Part shown: piece by piece, positions 15,805 through 24,348 of the stretch
Layout of the letters: every line of letters starts with the position of its first letter
Numbering within the stretch: position 1 is the first letter of the stretch
NCBI RefSeq assembly: GCF_000308775.1
Contig: NZ_BAGJ01000086.1
Location: 1-64,000, forward strand
Length of the DNA: 64,000 nt
Reading direction: 5' to 3'
Source of the DNA: Nocardia testacea NBRC 100365
GTDB taxonomy: Bacteria > Actinomycetota > Actinomycetes > Mycobacteriales > Mycobacteriaceae
The notes under the pieces: generated by a model
What the model was told of the DNA's origin: nothing
Database searches by the model: none
What the model saw: only the letters and a program-made list of their open reading frames with translations
Position numbers and translations under genes: made by a program

Positions 15805-16458
15805 GTCGCGGGCGGGGTCCCGGGATTTCCCGGGGACGGTCCTCGCGACGGCCGCGGCGATTCCGGTGTGGAACTCGTCGCCGGCGGCGATCACCGAAAT
15901 GGGTCCGTTCGGGCTCGTGGGCACGGTCCCGGTGCCCGGGCCGTGCGGCCGGGTGAAGCGGCCGGACGCCGGGCCCACCGGTCCGGTCCGGGCCCCCGCA
16001 GGGGTTCGTAGCGGCTGTTGCCGGGAAAAGTAGTGGGCACTGCTGTGTGCCGGTTCGCGGGCGGCATGGGGGCGGACCCGACGCGCTCCGAAGGAGACGA
16101 GTCCTGTGAACCGCCTCCAGAGTATTGATCGTTTCATAGATCTAGAGTCGGCGTGATCTGCTCGTTATCGCCCGCGAATTAGGGGAAGATTCACGATACT
16201 GTGCTGATCCGCCCGGGGCGTAATACAGCCGTACCCGCCGTATGGGAATCCTCGAACGAGTATCCCGGCGGAAATACGCGCCGAATCTCCCTGTGATGGG
16301 CGCCAAATCCACTGACCGCCGTTCGTGAGGTCTCCAGTTCCTGATTGTGTGTGGCCGAAATCGGACTCGGCGCCCGTACTGTCGGCGCAGCTCGCCTGCC
16401 GGGAAAACCTCACGGCGACAGGCGAATCGGACAGTGATGTTCTCCAGGAAGGCCCCCG
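15805..16458. other. 654-bp stretch without a convincing gene
   Basis: No recognisable coding region on either strand. A GTG at 16106 with AAGGAG upstream opens a 16-codon frame ending at 16156, too short to claim. The last 300 bp are less GC-rich and probably hold the promoter and leader of the lipase gene. Confidence 0.4.
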
Positions 16459-17658
16459 ATGACAAGAATGAATCCTGCCCGGCTGCGGTCGGCGGTGTTG
16501 CTGGCCGCCACGGTGCTCGTCTGCGGCCTTGCCGGTACCGGCGCGCAGGCCGAGCCCGCGGCGGCGCCGACCGAACAGGATCTCGCCGCCTATATCGCGG
16601 CAGGGCGCACCGGGCAGCCGGTGGCCGGCACCGGCAGCGCCAGCGGCTCGGCCTGTAACTCCGGCAGCGGCGCCGGGTCCGGCAACGGGTCCGGCGACTG
16701 TTACGGCGGCTCGGGCAGCAGCTCCGGCCTGTCGGGTGGATACGCCTCCGATACCGTCGGTTACGGACCATCGCAGACCGCGTGGCTGGCCGCGTTCGGT
16801 TACGGGCTGGCCCACGGTGACGCGGCTCCTCCGGGCGCCAACGACTGGAACTGCAAACCCACCGTCGAACACCCGCACCCGGTAGTGCTGGTCCACGGCA
16901 CCTGGATGAACGCCTACAACGGGTTCGCTTTCATGGGGCAGCCGCTGAAGGACGCGGGCTTCTGCACTTTCACCTTCAACTACGGTCGCTCGAATCTCGT
17001 CCAGGGTGGTGGTGTCGGATCGGTACTACCGGGCACCATGGGCACCGGTTACATTCAGGATTCGGCGAAACAGCTGGCCGTTTTCGTCGACCGGGTGCTC
17101 GCGGCGACGGGCGCGCCGGAGGTCGATGTGATCGCCCACTCGCAGGGCGGTTCGATGGCCAACTGGTACACGAAGTTCGAAGGCGGCGCAGACAAGGTGG
17201 ACAAGCTGATCACCTTCGGCGCCACCCATCACGGGACCACCCTCGACGGTATCGGGGCGCTGGGCCGGGCCATCAACAACTTCGGGATCGATATCCTCGG
17301 CTTCATCGAGATCTTCGTCGGCCACTCCGGTATCCAGCAGACGGTCGGCTCGGATTTCGTCAACGAGCTCAATGCCGGCGGCGATACGGTGGCGGGTGTG
17401 GATTACACCGTCGTGGGCACCCGCTACGACGAGGTGACCACCCCCTATGATCTGACCTTCCTGCGCCCGGGCCCCGGTGCCACGGTCCGCAATATCACGC
17501 TGCAGGACGGCTGCGAACAGGATCTCTCCGATCATCTGACGGTGATGTACTCCCCGCGGGCGCTGTCCATCGCGCTGCAGGCGCTCGACCCGGCCGGATT
17601 CCCGGCCCTGCAGTGCACCTTCAACCCCTGGCTGATCGGTGGCGGTGGCAAGCTGTGA
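16459..17658 (+). CDS. Secreted class 2 lipase with Gly/Ser linker
   Basis: 399-residue secreted triacylglycerol lipase of the EstA/LipA (Lipase_2) type. The signal peptide ends near A31. Residues 56-94 are an unusual Gly/Ser run holding two cysteines (C66, C81). The catalytic domain follows: VVLVHGTWMNAYNG (oxyanion region, 142-154), AHSQGG with Ser228, and a late DHL for the His. AGGAAGG lies 6 nt before the ATG. The protein is expected outside the cell, hydrolysing acylglycerols or esters. Its neighbour upstream is also a secreted ester-active enzyme. The linker is not typical of the family. Confidence 0.88.
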   Translation: MTRMNPARLRSAVLLAATVLVCGLAGTGAQAEPAAAPTEQDLAAYIAAGRTGQPVAGTGSASGSACNSGSGAGSGNGSGDCYGGSGSSSGLSGGYASDTVGYGPSQTAWLAAFGYGLAHGDAAPPGANDWNCKPTVEHPHPVVLVHGTWMNAYNGFAFMGQPLKDAGFCTFTFNYGRSNLVQGGGVGSVLPGTMGTGYIQDSAKQLAVFVDRVLAATGAPEVDVIAHSQGGSMANWYTKFEGGADKVDKLITFGATHHGTTLDGIGALGRAINNFGIDILGFIEIFVGHSGIQQTVGSDFVNELNAGGDTVAGVDYTVVGTRYDEVTTPYDLTFLRPGPGATVRNITLQDGCEQDLSDHLTVMYSPRALSIALQALDPAGFPALQCTFNPWLIGGGGKL

Positions 17659-17894
17659 CCGACGCGTAGACGCGTGTGCTCCGGGGTCCGGCCGGACCGA
17701 CTCCACCGGTCGGCCCGGAGCGCGCACGGCCGCCGCGGATTTCGCACGGGTGGTCCGCCTCACCGCCTGTGTCCCCTCGTCCGCGCGCGGCGGCAGTGCC
17801 CGCCGGGTGGCTCCACCGCACAGGTCACCCGGCGGGCCCGCTCCATCCGGCCGCCACCGGCCCGGTACTGCGCCCGGGCCGGTGGCGCCACGGT

Positions 17895-19481
17895 CTATGC
17901 GCGGGTGAGGAAATCGGCCGCCTGGGCCCCGATGAACATACTGGGCGCGTGCGTGTGCCCGCGCACCAGCACCGGCATGATCGAGGCGTCGGCGACCCGG
18001 AGTCCCCGCACACCGCGCACCCGCAGTTGCGGATCCACCACGCTGTTCTCGTCCGAGCCCATTCGGCAGGTACCGGCCGGATGGTAGAGGGTGTGCGAAT
18101 AGCCGTTGAGCGCCAGTGCGCGAGTGGCCTCCGACGCTCCGTCGGCGGGCGCGTCCGGCGGATAGCAGAGCGGGCCCAGCACCTCGCGCATGGCGGCGGT
18201 ATCCGCGATCTCGGCGCAGTACCGCAGGCCGGTCATCAACGCGGCCCGGTCGATGCCCTGTTCATCGGAGAGGTACTTCGGATCGATCACCGGCTTGGCC
18301 AGCGGGTCGGCGGAGGCGAGGGTGATCGTGCCGCGACTGTGCGGGCGTACCAGGACGGCCGCGAGGATGACGCCGTGGGCGGTCGGCTCGATCAACCCCT
18401 CGTGGTAGAACGGCGCGGGCGCGTAGACCAATTCGAGATCGGGGTGTTCCAGTTCGGGGCGGCTGCGGAGGAATCCGTACGCCTCCCCGACATTCGAGGT
18501 GAGCATGCCGCGATGGCGTAGCAAGTAGTTGATCAGCTGGACCGGTTTCTCGGCGTCGAACAGGGAATCGGTGTCCACGCCGTAACCGAGTCCGGTGACC
18601 AGGTGGTCCTGCAGGTTGGCGCCGACCTCCGGCGCGTGGTGGCGGACCTCGATCCCGTGGCGTTCGAGTTCGGCGCGATCACCGATACCCGAGAGCATGA
18701 GAAGTTGCGGACTGTTGATCGCGCCCCCGCAGAGCACCACCTCGGTCCGGGCCGTCACCGTTTCGATGCGGCCGCCGCGCGCGTACTCGACACCGGCGGC
18801 GCGATCCCCGTCGAACAGCACCCGGGTCGCCGTCGCCTCGGGGTACACCTCGAGATTGCGCCGCTTCAGCGCCGGTCGCAGATACGCGTCGGCGGTGCTC
18901 CAGCGCCTCCCCTTGTACTGGGTGACCATGGTCTGGCTGAACCCCCGCGGTTCGGGCGAGTTCGGTTCCTCCACGGGGTAGCCACGTTCGGCCACTGCAC
19001 GCAGGTAGGCCGCGGTCGACGGGCGTGGACTGCGCTGGTGGGAGATGTGCAGGGGGCCGCCGGTACCGTGGTCGGGTGCGGTCGCCCCTTCGACGTGCTC
19101 GATCGCACGGAACTGCTCGACCGCCCGGTCGAAGCCCCATTCCGGACCCCCGGCAACCGACCACTCCTCGTAGTCGGCCCGGAAGCCGCGCACCCACATC
19201 TGGGCGTTGAGTGAGGACGATCCGCCGAAGGTCTTGCCGCGGGGCCAGTAGATCTGCCGGCCGTCGAGCTGCGGCTGGGGTTCGGTGAGGTAGTCCCAGT
19301 CGTAGGGGGTACGGAAGAGTTTGGAGAAGGCGGCCGGTATGTGGATGAATTTGTCCTTGTCGGCCGGGCCGGCCTCGAGCAGGATCACCGAGCGGCTCGG
19401 ATCCGCGCTGAGCCGGTTCGCGAGTACGGCTCCCGCCGAGCCCGAGCCGACGATCACATAGTCCGCACTGACTTCTGTCAC
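17895..19481 (-). CDS. GMC-family oxidoreductase (choline-dehydrogenase-like)
   Basis: 528-residue FAD-dependent glucose-methanol-choline oxidoreductase. The FAD motif is at the N-terminus (YVIVGSGSAGAVLANRLS, then LLEAGP); PRGKTFGGSSSLNAQMWVRG is GMC signature 1, GGAINSPQLLMLSGIG is signature 2. The C-terminus has YHPAGTCRMG with the active-site His, and GHTHAPSMFIG, where many relatives have NTNAPT. It probably oxidises an alcohol; the substrate is unknown. No ald/bet genes are adjacent. It is convergent with the lipase gene across a 236-bp gap. Confidence 0.88.
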   Translation of the reverse strand: MTEVSADYVIVGSGSAGAVLANRLSADPSRSVILLEAGPADKDKFIHIPAAFSKLFRTPYDWDYLTEPQPQLDGRQIYWPRGKTFGGSSSLNAQMWVRGFRADYEEWSVAGGPEWGFDRAVEQFRAIEHVEGATAPDHGTGGPLHISHQRSPRPSTAAYLRAVAERGYPVEEPNSPEPRGFSQTMVTQYKGRRWSTADAYLRPALKRRNLEVYPEATATRVLFDGDRAAGVEYARGGRIETVTARTEVVLCGGAINSPQLLMLSGIGDRAELERHGIEVRHHAPEVGANLQDHLVTGLGYGVDTDSLFDAEKPVQLINYLLRHRGMLTSNVGEAYGFLRSRPELEHPDLELVYAPAPFYHEGLIEPTAHGVILAAVLVRPHSRGTITLASADPLAKPVIDPKYLSDEQGIDRAALMTGLRYCAEIADTAAMREVLGPLCYPPDAPADGASEATRALALNGYSHTLYHPAGTCRMGSDENSVVDPQLRVRGVRGLRVADASIMPVLVRGHTHAPSMFIGAQAADFLTRA

Positions 19482-19619
19482 CTTCGCACCTTTCGATCTC
19501 GTGTACCGCCAACATACGAGAGCGGGGCCGGATACGCGGCGTCTTCGCGGCAGCGTACGGATCGATCGGAAAACCGCGTTCGCGGGTGACTTCGCGCGCC
19601 ACCGGGGTATAACCTGCGC

Positions 19620-20261
19620 ATGAGTTACCCGGTGGATTTCGGGGTGCTGCAGGCCGGTTCGATCCTCGCGATCATCCTCGGTGTGGCGCTGCTGGTTTCG
19701 GCGTTGTTCGCATTGCGCAAGCGAGGGCCGCGGGCCCTGATCGCTCGGGGCGCCGGTGGCGCGCTACTTCTGGTCGCCGCGGTGCTGGTGCTGTGGATCG
19801 CCACCCTCGTCCAGACCTATCTGGGCCTGACGGGAGAGGTCCGGGCGGCGCACGTGGTGGTGGCGCCGGTCTCCGGGGCGGAACACCAGCTCGAGGTACA
19901 GCTGACGCTGTTCGACACCGACGGCGGCACCACCCAGCGCAGTACGCACCGGGTCGAGGGCGATATGTGGGTGCTGCAGGCACAGTTGGTCGAACTGGAA
20001 CCGTGGGTCAACGCCCTCGGCTTCCATTCCGGGTACAAGGTCTCGCGCCTGTACGGGCAGCGGCTCGACGGGGTGGCCACCCGGCAGAACCACATCTTCC
20101 TCAACGGCGGGGATCGCGACTTCTTCGAGGATATGAGCGAGAACCGCTGGTTCACTTCGCCATTCGTCCGGTCGGCCTACGGCAACGCGGTGATCGCGAC
20201 GCCCGGCGAATACGACGTGTTCATCTCGCGCGACGCCATCAAGACCCGCGCGGTGGAATGA
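19620..20261 (+). CDS. Two-TM membrane protein of unknown function
   Basis: 213-residue protein with two hydrophobic segments (about 11-31 and 43-65) and a soluble C-terminal domain of about 145 residues (LTLFDTDGGTTQRSTHRVEGD, WVNALGFHSGYKVSRLYGQR, ending in ISRDAIKTRAVE). The C-terminal part looks like a strand-rich extracytoplasmic domain. I do not recognise the family, though it is probably a conserved one because both domains are well formed. It ends 5 bp before the convergent TetR gene. Confidence 0.72.
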   Translation: MSYPVDFGVLQAGSILAIILGVALLVSALFALRKRGPRALIARGAGGALLLVAAVLVLWIATLVQTYLGLTGEVRAAHVVVAPVSGAEHQLEVQLTLFDTDGGTTQRSTHRVEGDMWVLQAQLVELEPWVNALGFHSGYKVSRLYGQRLDGVATRQNHIFLNGGDRDFFEDMSENRWFTSPFVRSAYGNAVIATPGEYDVFISRDAIKTRAVE

Positions 20262-20266
20262 GCGGG

Positions 20267-20848
20267 TTAGCGGTCCTCGACCGCGGTCCGGCATATCTCG
20301 CTCAACTCCTCGACCACCGTGTCCAGTGCGGCCGGTCCGCGCTCGGTGCGGGCGACGATCAGCGCGCCCTCCAGGGCACTGATCACCAGTAGCGCGATGG
20401 AGCGGGCCCGCTCCGGCGGGGCCCCGTCCTCGACGAGTTTCGCGGCGACGAGTTCGCGCAGGGTCTCGAAGGCCGCTCCGGCGGCGGCGACGGCGCCGGG
20501 TTCGTTGCCCAGTGCGGCGGCCGCGATCGGGCATCCGAGCGCGTAGTCGTGTTTGTCCAGCCCGCGGGCCAGCATATCGGCGAGGGCGCGGAGCGCCGCC
20601 GAGGTCTGCGGGGCCACCAGCGCCCTGGTGACTCCCGTGGTCACCCGGCTACCGGCGGTCTGGGTGGCCTCGGTCATCAGCTGGGCCCGGCCGCCGGGGA
20701 AGTGGTGGTACACCGATCCACGCGGTGCGCCACTGGCCTGGAGCACGTCGGCGAACGAGACGGCCGCGACACCGCGCCGCCGGATCAGCGATATGGCGCT
20801 GTCGATCATGGCCGCCCGGGGCCCCTCCGGATTCTTCGGTCGTGGCAT
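20267..20848 (-). CDS. TetR regulator (LmrA/YxaF-like)
   Basis: 193-residue TetR-family repressor. The N-terminal HTH is clear (AAMIDSAISLIRRRGVAAVS, GAPRGSVYHHFPGGRAQL); the C-terminal domain with ALGCPIAAAALGNEP is typical of the LmrA/YxaF branch that senses small planar compounds. It is divergent from the thioesterase gene, with an inverted repeat at 20880-20893 between them, so it probably represses itself and that gene. Confidence 0.88.
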   Translation of the reverse strand: MPRPKNPEGPRAAMIDSAISLIRRRGVAAVSFADVLQASGAPRGSVYHHFPGGRAQLMTEATQTAGSRVTTGVTRALVAPQTSAALRALADMLARGLDKHDYALGCPIAAAALGNEPGAVAAAGAAFETLRELVAAKLVEDGAPPERARSIALLVISALEGALIVARTERGPAALDTVVEELSEICRTAVEDR

Positions 20849-20879
20849 GCGCTGCTCCCTCTTGCCCGCTGATTACTAT

Positions 20880-20893
20880 GTATGTTGTCATAC
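20880..20893. promoter_or_regulatory. Probable TetR operator
   Basis: GTATG-TTGT-CATAC inverted repeat 31 bp upstream of the TetR start and 48 bp before the thioesterase start. A TATTAT hexamer at 20895-20900 immediately downstream could be the -10 of the thioesterase promoter, so a bound repressor would block it. Confidence 0.5.
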
Positions 20894-20941
20894 TTATTAT
20901 CGTCTCGCCGCGGAGCGCGGCCCAATTCTGCTGGAGGATTC

Positions 20942-21781
20942 GTGACCGGGATCGACGCGCCGACCCATCCCTTCGATACGGCCATCGCCGTGGAGTACAT
21001 CGAGGCGCACCAGCTGGCCGGTCACACCTGCCCCGACTACGCCAATATGGTCGGCCCGTTCGGCGGCGTCACCGCGGCGGCGCTGCTGCGCGCGATCGAA
21101 CGGCATCCCGAACGCGTCGGTGACCCGCTATCGCTGACGGTGAACTACGCGGGCCCCATTGCCGACGGTCCCTTCGAGATCACCGCGCGGCCGGTCCGCA
21201 CCAATCGCACGAATCAGCACTGGCAGCTCGAACTCACCCAGGACGGCACGGTCACCACCACCGCGACCGCGGTATTCGGGATCCGCCGCGACACCTGGTC
21301 GGATCTCGAGCTGAGCATGCCGTCGGTGCCGGGGCCGGACGCCGACGAAGTGCTACCGCAGATCTTCCCCGACTTCATCGCCTGGGGACGCAACTACGAT
21401 CTGCGATTCGTCACCGGCGCGATCCCCGATGTCGAGCCCGGCGCCGAGATTCCGGAGAATCCCGATTCGGTGAGCACGCTGTGGTTGCGCGACACCCCCG
21501 CCCGGCCGCTGGATTTCGCCTCGCTCACCGCCATGTCGGACGCGTTCTACCCGCGTGTATTCCTGCGGCGTGGGCGCTACCTACCGGCCGGCACCATTTC
21601 GCTCACCGTCTACTTCCACGCGACCGCCGAAGAACTGGCCGCCCAGGGGAGCGAGTATCTGCTGGGCCGCGCCCGCGCGAACCGCTTCGGCCACGGCCAC
21701 TTCGATCAGATCGCCCACCTGTGGGGTCACGACGGCACCCTGCTGGCGACCAGTCATCAGCTGGTCTACTTCAAGGGCTGA
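20942..21781 (+). CDS. TesB-like acyl-CoA thioesterase (double hotdog)
   Basis: 279-residue protein of the actinomycete thioesterase-family group (TE-like 3-HAD). Two hotdog units are visible: the first from PFGGVTAAALLRAIERH to TRTNQHWQLELTQ-like strands, the second from the LDFASLTAMSDAFYPR motif with its catalytic-type Asp to GHFDQIAHLWGHDGTLLATSHQL. A GTG at 20942 is chosen because GGAGG lies just upstream and the residues before it do not resemble the family. It probably hydrolyses acyl-CoA esters in fatty acid or sterol breakdown; regulation is by the divergent TetR protein. Confidence 0.83.
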   Translation: MTGIDAPTHPFDTAIAVEYIEAHQLAGHTCPDYANMVGPFGGVTAAALLRAIERHPERVGDPLSLTVNYAGPIADGPFEITARPVRTNRTNQHWQLELTQDGTVTTTATAVFGIRRDTWSDLELSMPSVPGPDADEVLPQIFPDFIAWGRNYDLRFVTGAIPDVEPGAEIPENPDSVSTLWLRDTPARPLDFASLTAMSDAFYPRVFLRRGRYLPAGTISLTVYFHATAEELAAQGSEYLLGRARANRFGHGHFDQIAHLWGHDGTLLATSHQLVYFKG

Positions 21782-21791
21782 GGCCGCCGGC

Positions 21792-23510
21792 TCAGCTCGC
21801 CGCCGGATCGGTCACCGGCGTGATCGGCAACCGCAGTGCGCCCGGCGCCGAGTCGGGGACCACCGGGGATTTCGGCGCCACCGGAGCGATCCGGCGGTAG
21901 GGCGCGTCCTGCGCGGGCCGGGGATCCTGTTCACCCTTGTTCGGCCAGTACGCGGCGGCGCGCTCGGCCTGCGCGGTGATGGTCAGGGACGGATTGACCC
22001 CGAGGTTCGCCGAGACCGCGGCGCCGTCCACCACGCTCAGGGTCGGATAGCCGAAGACTCGGTGGTAGGCGTCGATCACCCCGGTGTCACGGTCGGCACC
22101 GATCGCGGCGCCGCCGAGGAAATGCGCGGTGAGCGGGATATTGAATACTTCCCCCCAGGTGCCGCCCGCGGTGCCGCCGATATGCTCGGCGACCCGGCGG
22201 GTGGCTTCGTTGCCCGCCGGGATCCAGGTAGGGTTCGGCCGGCCGTGGCCCTGTTTGCTGGTCAGCTTCCGGCCGAAGAGCCCACGGGTGGTGTAGGTGG
22301 TGATGGAATTGTCCAGATGCTGCATCACCAGCGAGATAATGGTCCGCTCGCTCCAGTTGCGGACGCTCAGGAAGCTGAGTAACAGCAGAGGGTGACGCAG
22401 AGCGGTGCCCAGGAAGCGCAGCCAGCGTGGTACCCGGCCGCCACCGTCGACCATCAGCGTCTGCAGCAAGCCCATCGCATTGGACCCCCGGCCGTAACGC
22501 ACCGGCTCGATATGGGTGTCGGGGGTGGGGTGGATCGACGAGGTGATCGCGACGCCCCGGGTGAAGTCCTGGCCCGGCGCGAGCTTCTTGGTGGCGGCGC
22601 CGACGATCGATTCGGAGTTGGTGCGGGTGAGCAGGCCGAGCCGGTCGGACAACTCGGGGAGTATCCGGCGGTCCCGCATGTCGTGCAGCAGCCGCTGGGT
22701 GCCGAGCGTGCCGGCGGCGACCACGACCTGGCGGGCGGTATAAGTGGTGCGCTGCTTGCGCACCCAGGCGCCGGTGCGCTGTGCCGAGACCACCCAGCTT
22801 CCGTCGGGCTGCGGCCGCAGTTCGGTCACTGTCGTCATCGGCACCACCTGCGCCCCGGCGCGTTCGGCCAGATACAGGTAGTTCTTGACGAGGGTGTTCT
22901 TCGCGCCGAACTTGCATCCGACCATGCAGTCGCCGCATTCGAGGCATCCGGTACGGGCCGGGCCGACCCCGCCGAAATAGGGATCCGCTACGGTTTCGCC
23001 GGGTTCACCGAAGAACACGCCGACGGGCGTGCGGACGAAGGTGTCGCCGACGCCCATATCCTCGGCGACCTGTTTGAAGACTTCGTCGGCCGGGGTCATA
23101 TGTGGGTTCTGTACCACGCCGAGCATGCGTTTCGCCTGCTCGTAGTAGGGCGTGAGTTCGCCGCGCCAGTCGGTGATATCGCGCCACTGCGGGTCCTGGA
23201 AGAACGGCTCCGGCGGTACATAGAGGGTGTTGGCGTAATTGAGTGATCCGCCGCCGACCCCGGCGCCACCCAGAATGAGCACATTGCGCAGGGGGTGGAT
23301 GCGCTGGATGCCGTAGCAACCGAGTTTGGGCGCCCACAAGAATTTGCGCAGATCCCAGCTGGTCTTGGGTAGCTCGTCGTCGGCGTAGCGGCGGCCGGCC
23401 TCCAGGACGCCGACGGTATAGCCCTTCTCGATCAGCCGCAGGGCGGTGACACTGCCACCGAACCCGGAGCCGACGATGAGGACATCGAAATCCGTGGCCG
23501 CCTCGGACAT
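21792..23510 (-). CDS. ChoD-like GMC/sterol oxidase
   Basis: 572-residue FAD-dependent oxidoreductase resembling mycobacterial ChoD. The FAD motif VLIVGSGFGGSVTALRL is followed by GGAGVGGGSLNYANTLY, a Cys-rich TGCLECGDCMVGCKFGAKNT and the C-terminal TAHFLGGAAIG and NPSLTITAQAERAA. ChoD was named a cholesterol oxidase, but sterol activity of this branch is debated. AAGGAG lies 7 nt before the ATG; the frame is open for 62 further codons that lack similarity. The C-terminal 45 residues are Pro/Ala-rich. A TetR gene lies divergent 117 bp upstream and probably controls it. Confidence 0.85.
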   Translation of the reverse strand: MSEAATDFDVLIVGSGFGGSVTALRLIEKGYTVGVLEAGRRYADDELPKTSWDLRKFLWAPKLGCYGIQRIHPLRNVLILGGAGVGGGSLNYANTLYVPPEPFFQDPQWRDITDWRGELTPYYEQAKRMLGVVQNPHMTPADEVFKQVAEDMGVGDTFVRTPVGVFFGEPGETVADPYFGGVGPARTGCLECGDCMVGCKFGAKNTLVKNYLYLAERAGAQVVPMTTVTELRPQPDGSWVVSAQRTGAWVRKQRTTYTARQVVVAAGTLGTQRLLHDMRDRRILPELSDRLGLLTRTNSESIVGAATKKLAPGQDFTRGVAITSSIHPTPDTHIEPVRYGRGSNAMGLLQTLMVDGGGRVPRWLRFLGTALRHPLLLLSFLSVRNWSERTIISLVMQHLDNSITTYTTRGLFGRKLTSKQGHGRPNPTWIPAGNEATRRVAEHIGGTAGGTWGEVFNIPLTAHFLGGAAIGADRDTGVIDAYHRVFGYPTLSVVDGAAVSANLGVNPSLTITAQAERAAAYWPNKGEQDPRPAQDAPYRRIAPVAPKSPVVPDSAPGALRLPITPVTDPAAS

Positions 23511-23570
23511 GGGACTTCTCCTTGGGTTCGGTTGGTCAGCAGTGACTTGCGGTAACATTAACACAATGGA

Positions 23571-23635
23571 AGTGGAGCAATGCTCACTACTGTTGACAGT
23601 GCTCTCTGAATTGGCCAGGGTGGTCATATGACCAC
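23571..23635. promoter_or_regulatory. Clustered inverted repeats between GMC oxidase and TetR
   Basis: Three symmetric elements lie in the divergent gap: AGTGGAGCAATGCTCACT (23571-23588, one base out of register), ACTGT-TG-ACAGT (23589-23600) and the perfect 16-bp palindrome GTGGTCATATGACCAC (23620-23635), which contains the TetR start codon. At least one is probably the TetR operator. Confidence 0.5.
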
Positions 23636-24323
23636 TCCCCGCGCCCGGGCCCGGGCCCAGACGATGATCGATATCAAGCGGATCGCGCGCGAACATCTTG
23701 CCACCGACGGCGCGGCCGCCCTGTCGTTACGCGCGGTGGCCCGCGACCTGGGAGTGGTCTCCTCGGCGGTCTACCGCTATGTCCGCAGCCGGGATGAACT
23801 GCTGACCCTGCTGGTCGTCGACGGTTACGACGCGCTGGGCGATGCCGTGGATGCCGCGCTCGCCGCCGCACCCGACGATCCGATCGAGCGGTTCCGGGTC
23901 ACCGCGCGCGCCATCCGCGCCTGGGCGCTCGCCGAACCGGCCTGGTACGGCCTGCTGTTCGGTACGCCGGTCCCCGGATACGCCGCCCCGGCGGATCGCA
24001 CGGTCACCCCGGGTACCCGGGTGATCGTGACACTGATGGGGCTCTTCGCCGCGGCCCACCGCCGCGGACTGCTCGTGCCCCCGGCCGGTCACCGACCGCC
24101 GCTCGCCGGACCGCTGGCCGACGATTTCGTCCGGATCCGGGCCGAATTCGGGCTCGAGGTCCCGGACTGGGTGCTCGCGCGCGGGCTCACCGTCTGGTGC
24201 GCGCTGTTCGGCGCGGTGAGTTTCGATGTCTTCGATATGTACGGCGCGGACACCTTCACCGACCGCGCGCAGGTCTTCGAAGCCCATATCGCCGGGCTGG
24301 AAGCCCTGCTCGGCGTCGTGTGA
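23628..24323 (+). CDS. TetR regulator with WHG-type C-terminal domain
   Basis: 231-residue TetR-family protein. The HTH is at about 14-60 (IKRIAREHLATDGAAALSLR, SAVYRYVRSRDELL). The C-terminal domain (AWALAEPAWYGLLFGTPVPGY, then LARGLTVWCALFGAVSFDVF) is of the WHG/TetR_C_33 type. It lies divergent from the ChoD-like oxidase. The start codon sits inside a perfect 16-bp palindrome, consistent with tight autoregulation. Confidence 0.88.
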   Translation: MTTPRARARAQTMIDIKRIAREHLATDGAAALSLRAVARDLGVVSSAVYRYVRSRDELLTLLVVDGYDALGDAVDAALAAAPDDPIERFRVTARAIRAWALAEPAWYGLLFGTPVPGYAAPADRTVTPGTRVIVTLMGLFAAAHRRGLLVPPAGHRPPLAGPLADDFVRIRAEFGLEVPDWVLARGLTVWCALFGAVSFDVFDMYGADTFTDRAQVFEAHIAGLEALLGVV

Positions 24324-24348
24324 AGCTCGGAGCCGCTCGAGCCCGGCG

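Noticed and set aside
16106-16156. 16-codon frame with AAGGAG upstream
   Set aside because: Too short and without family or neighbours of the leader-peptide type; the site may be chance.
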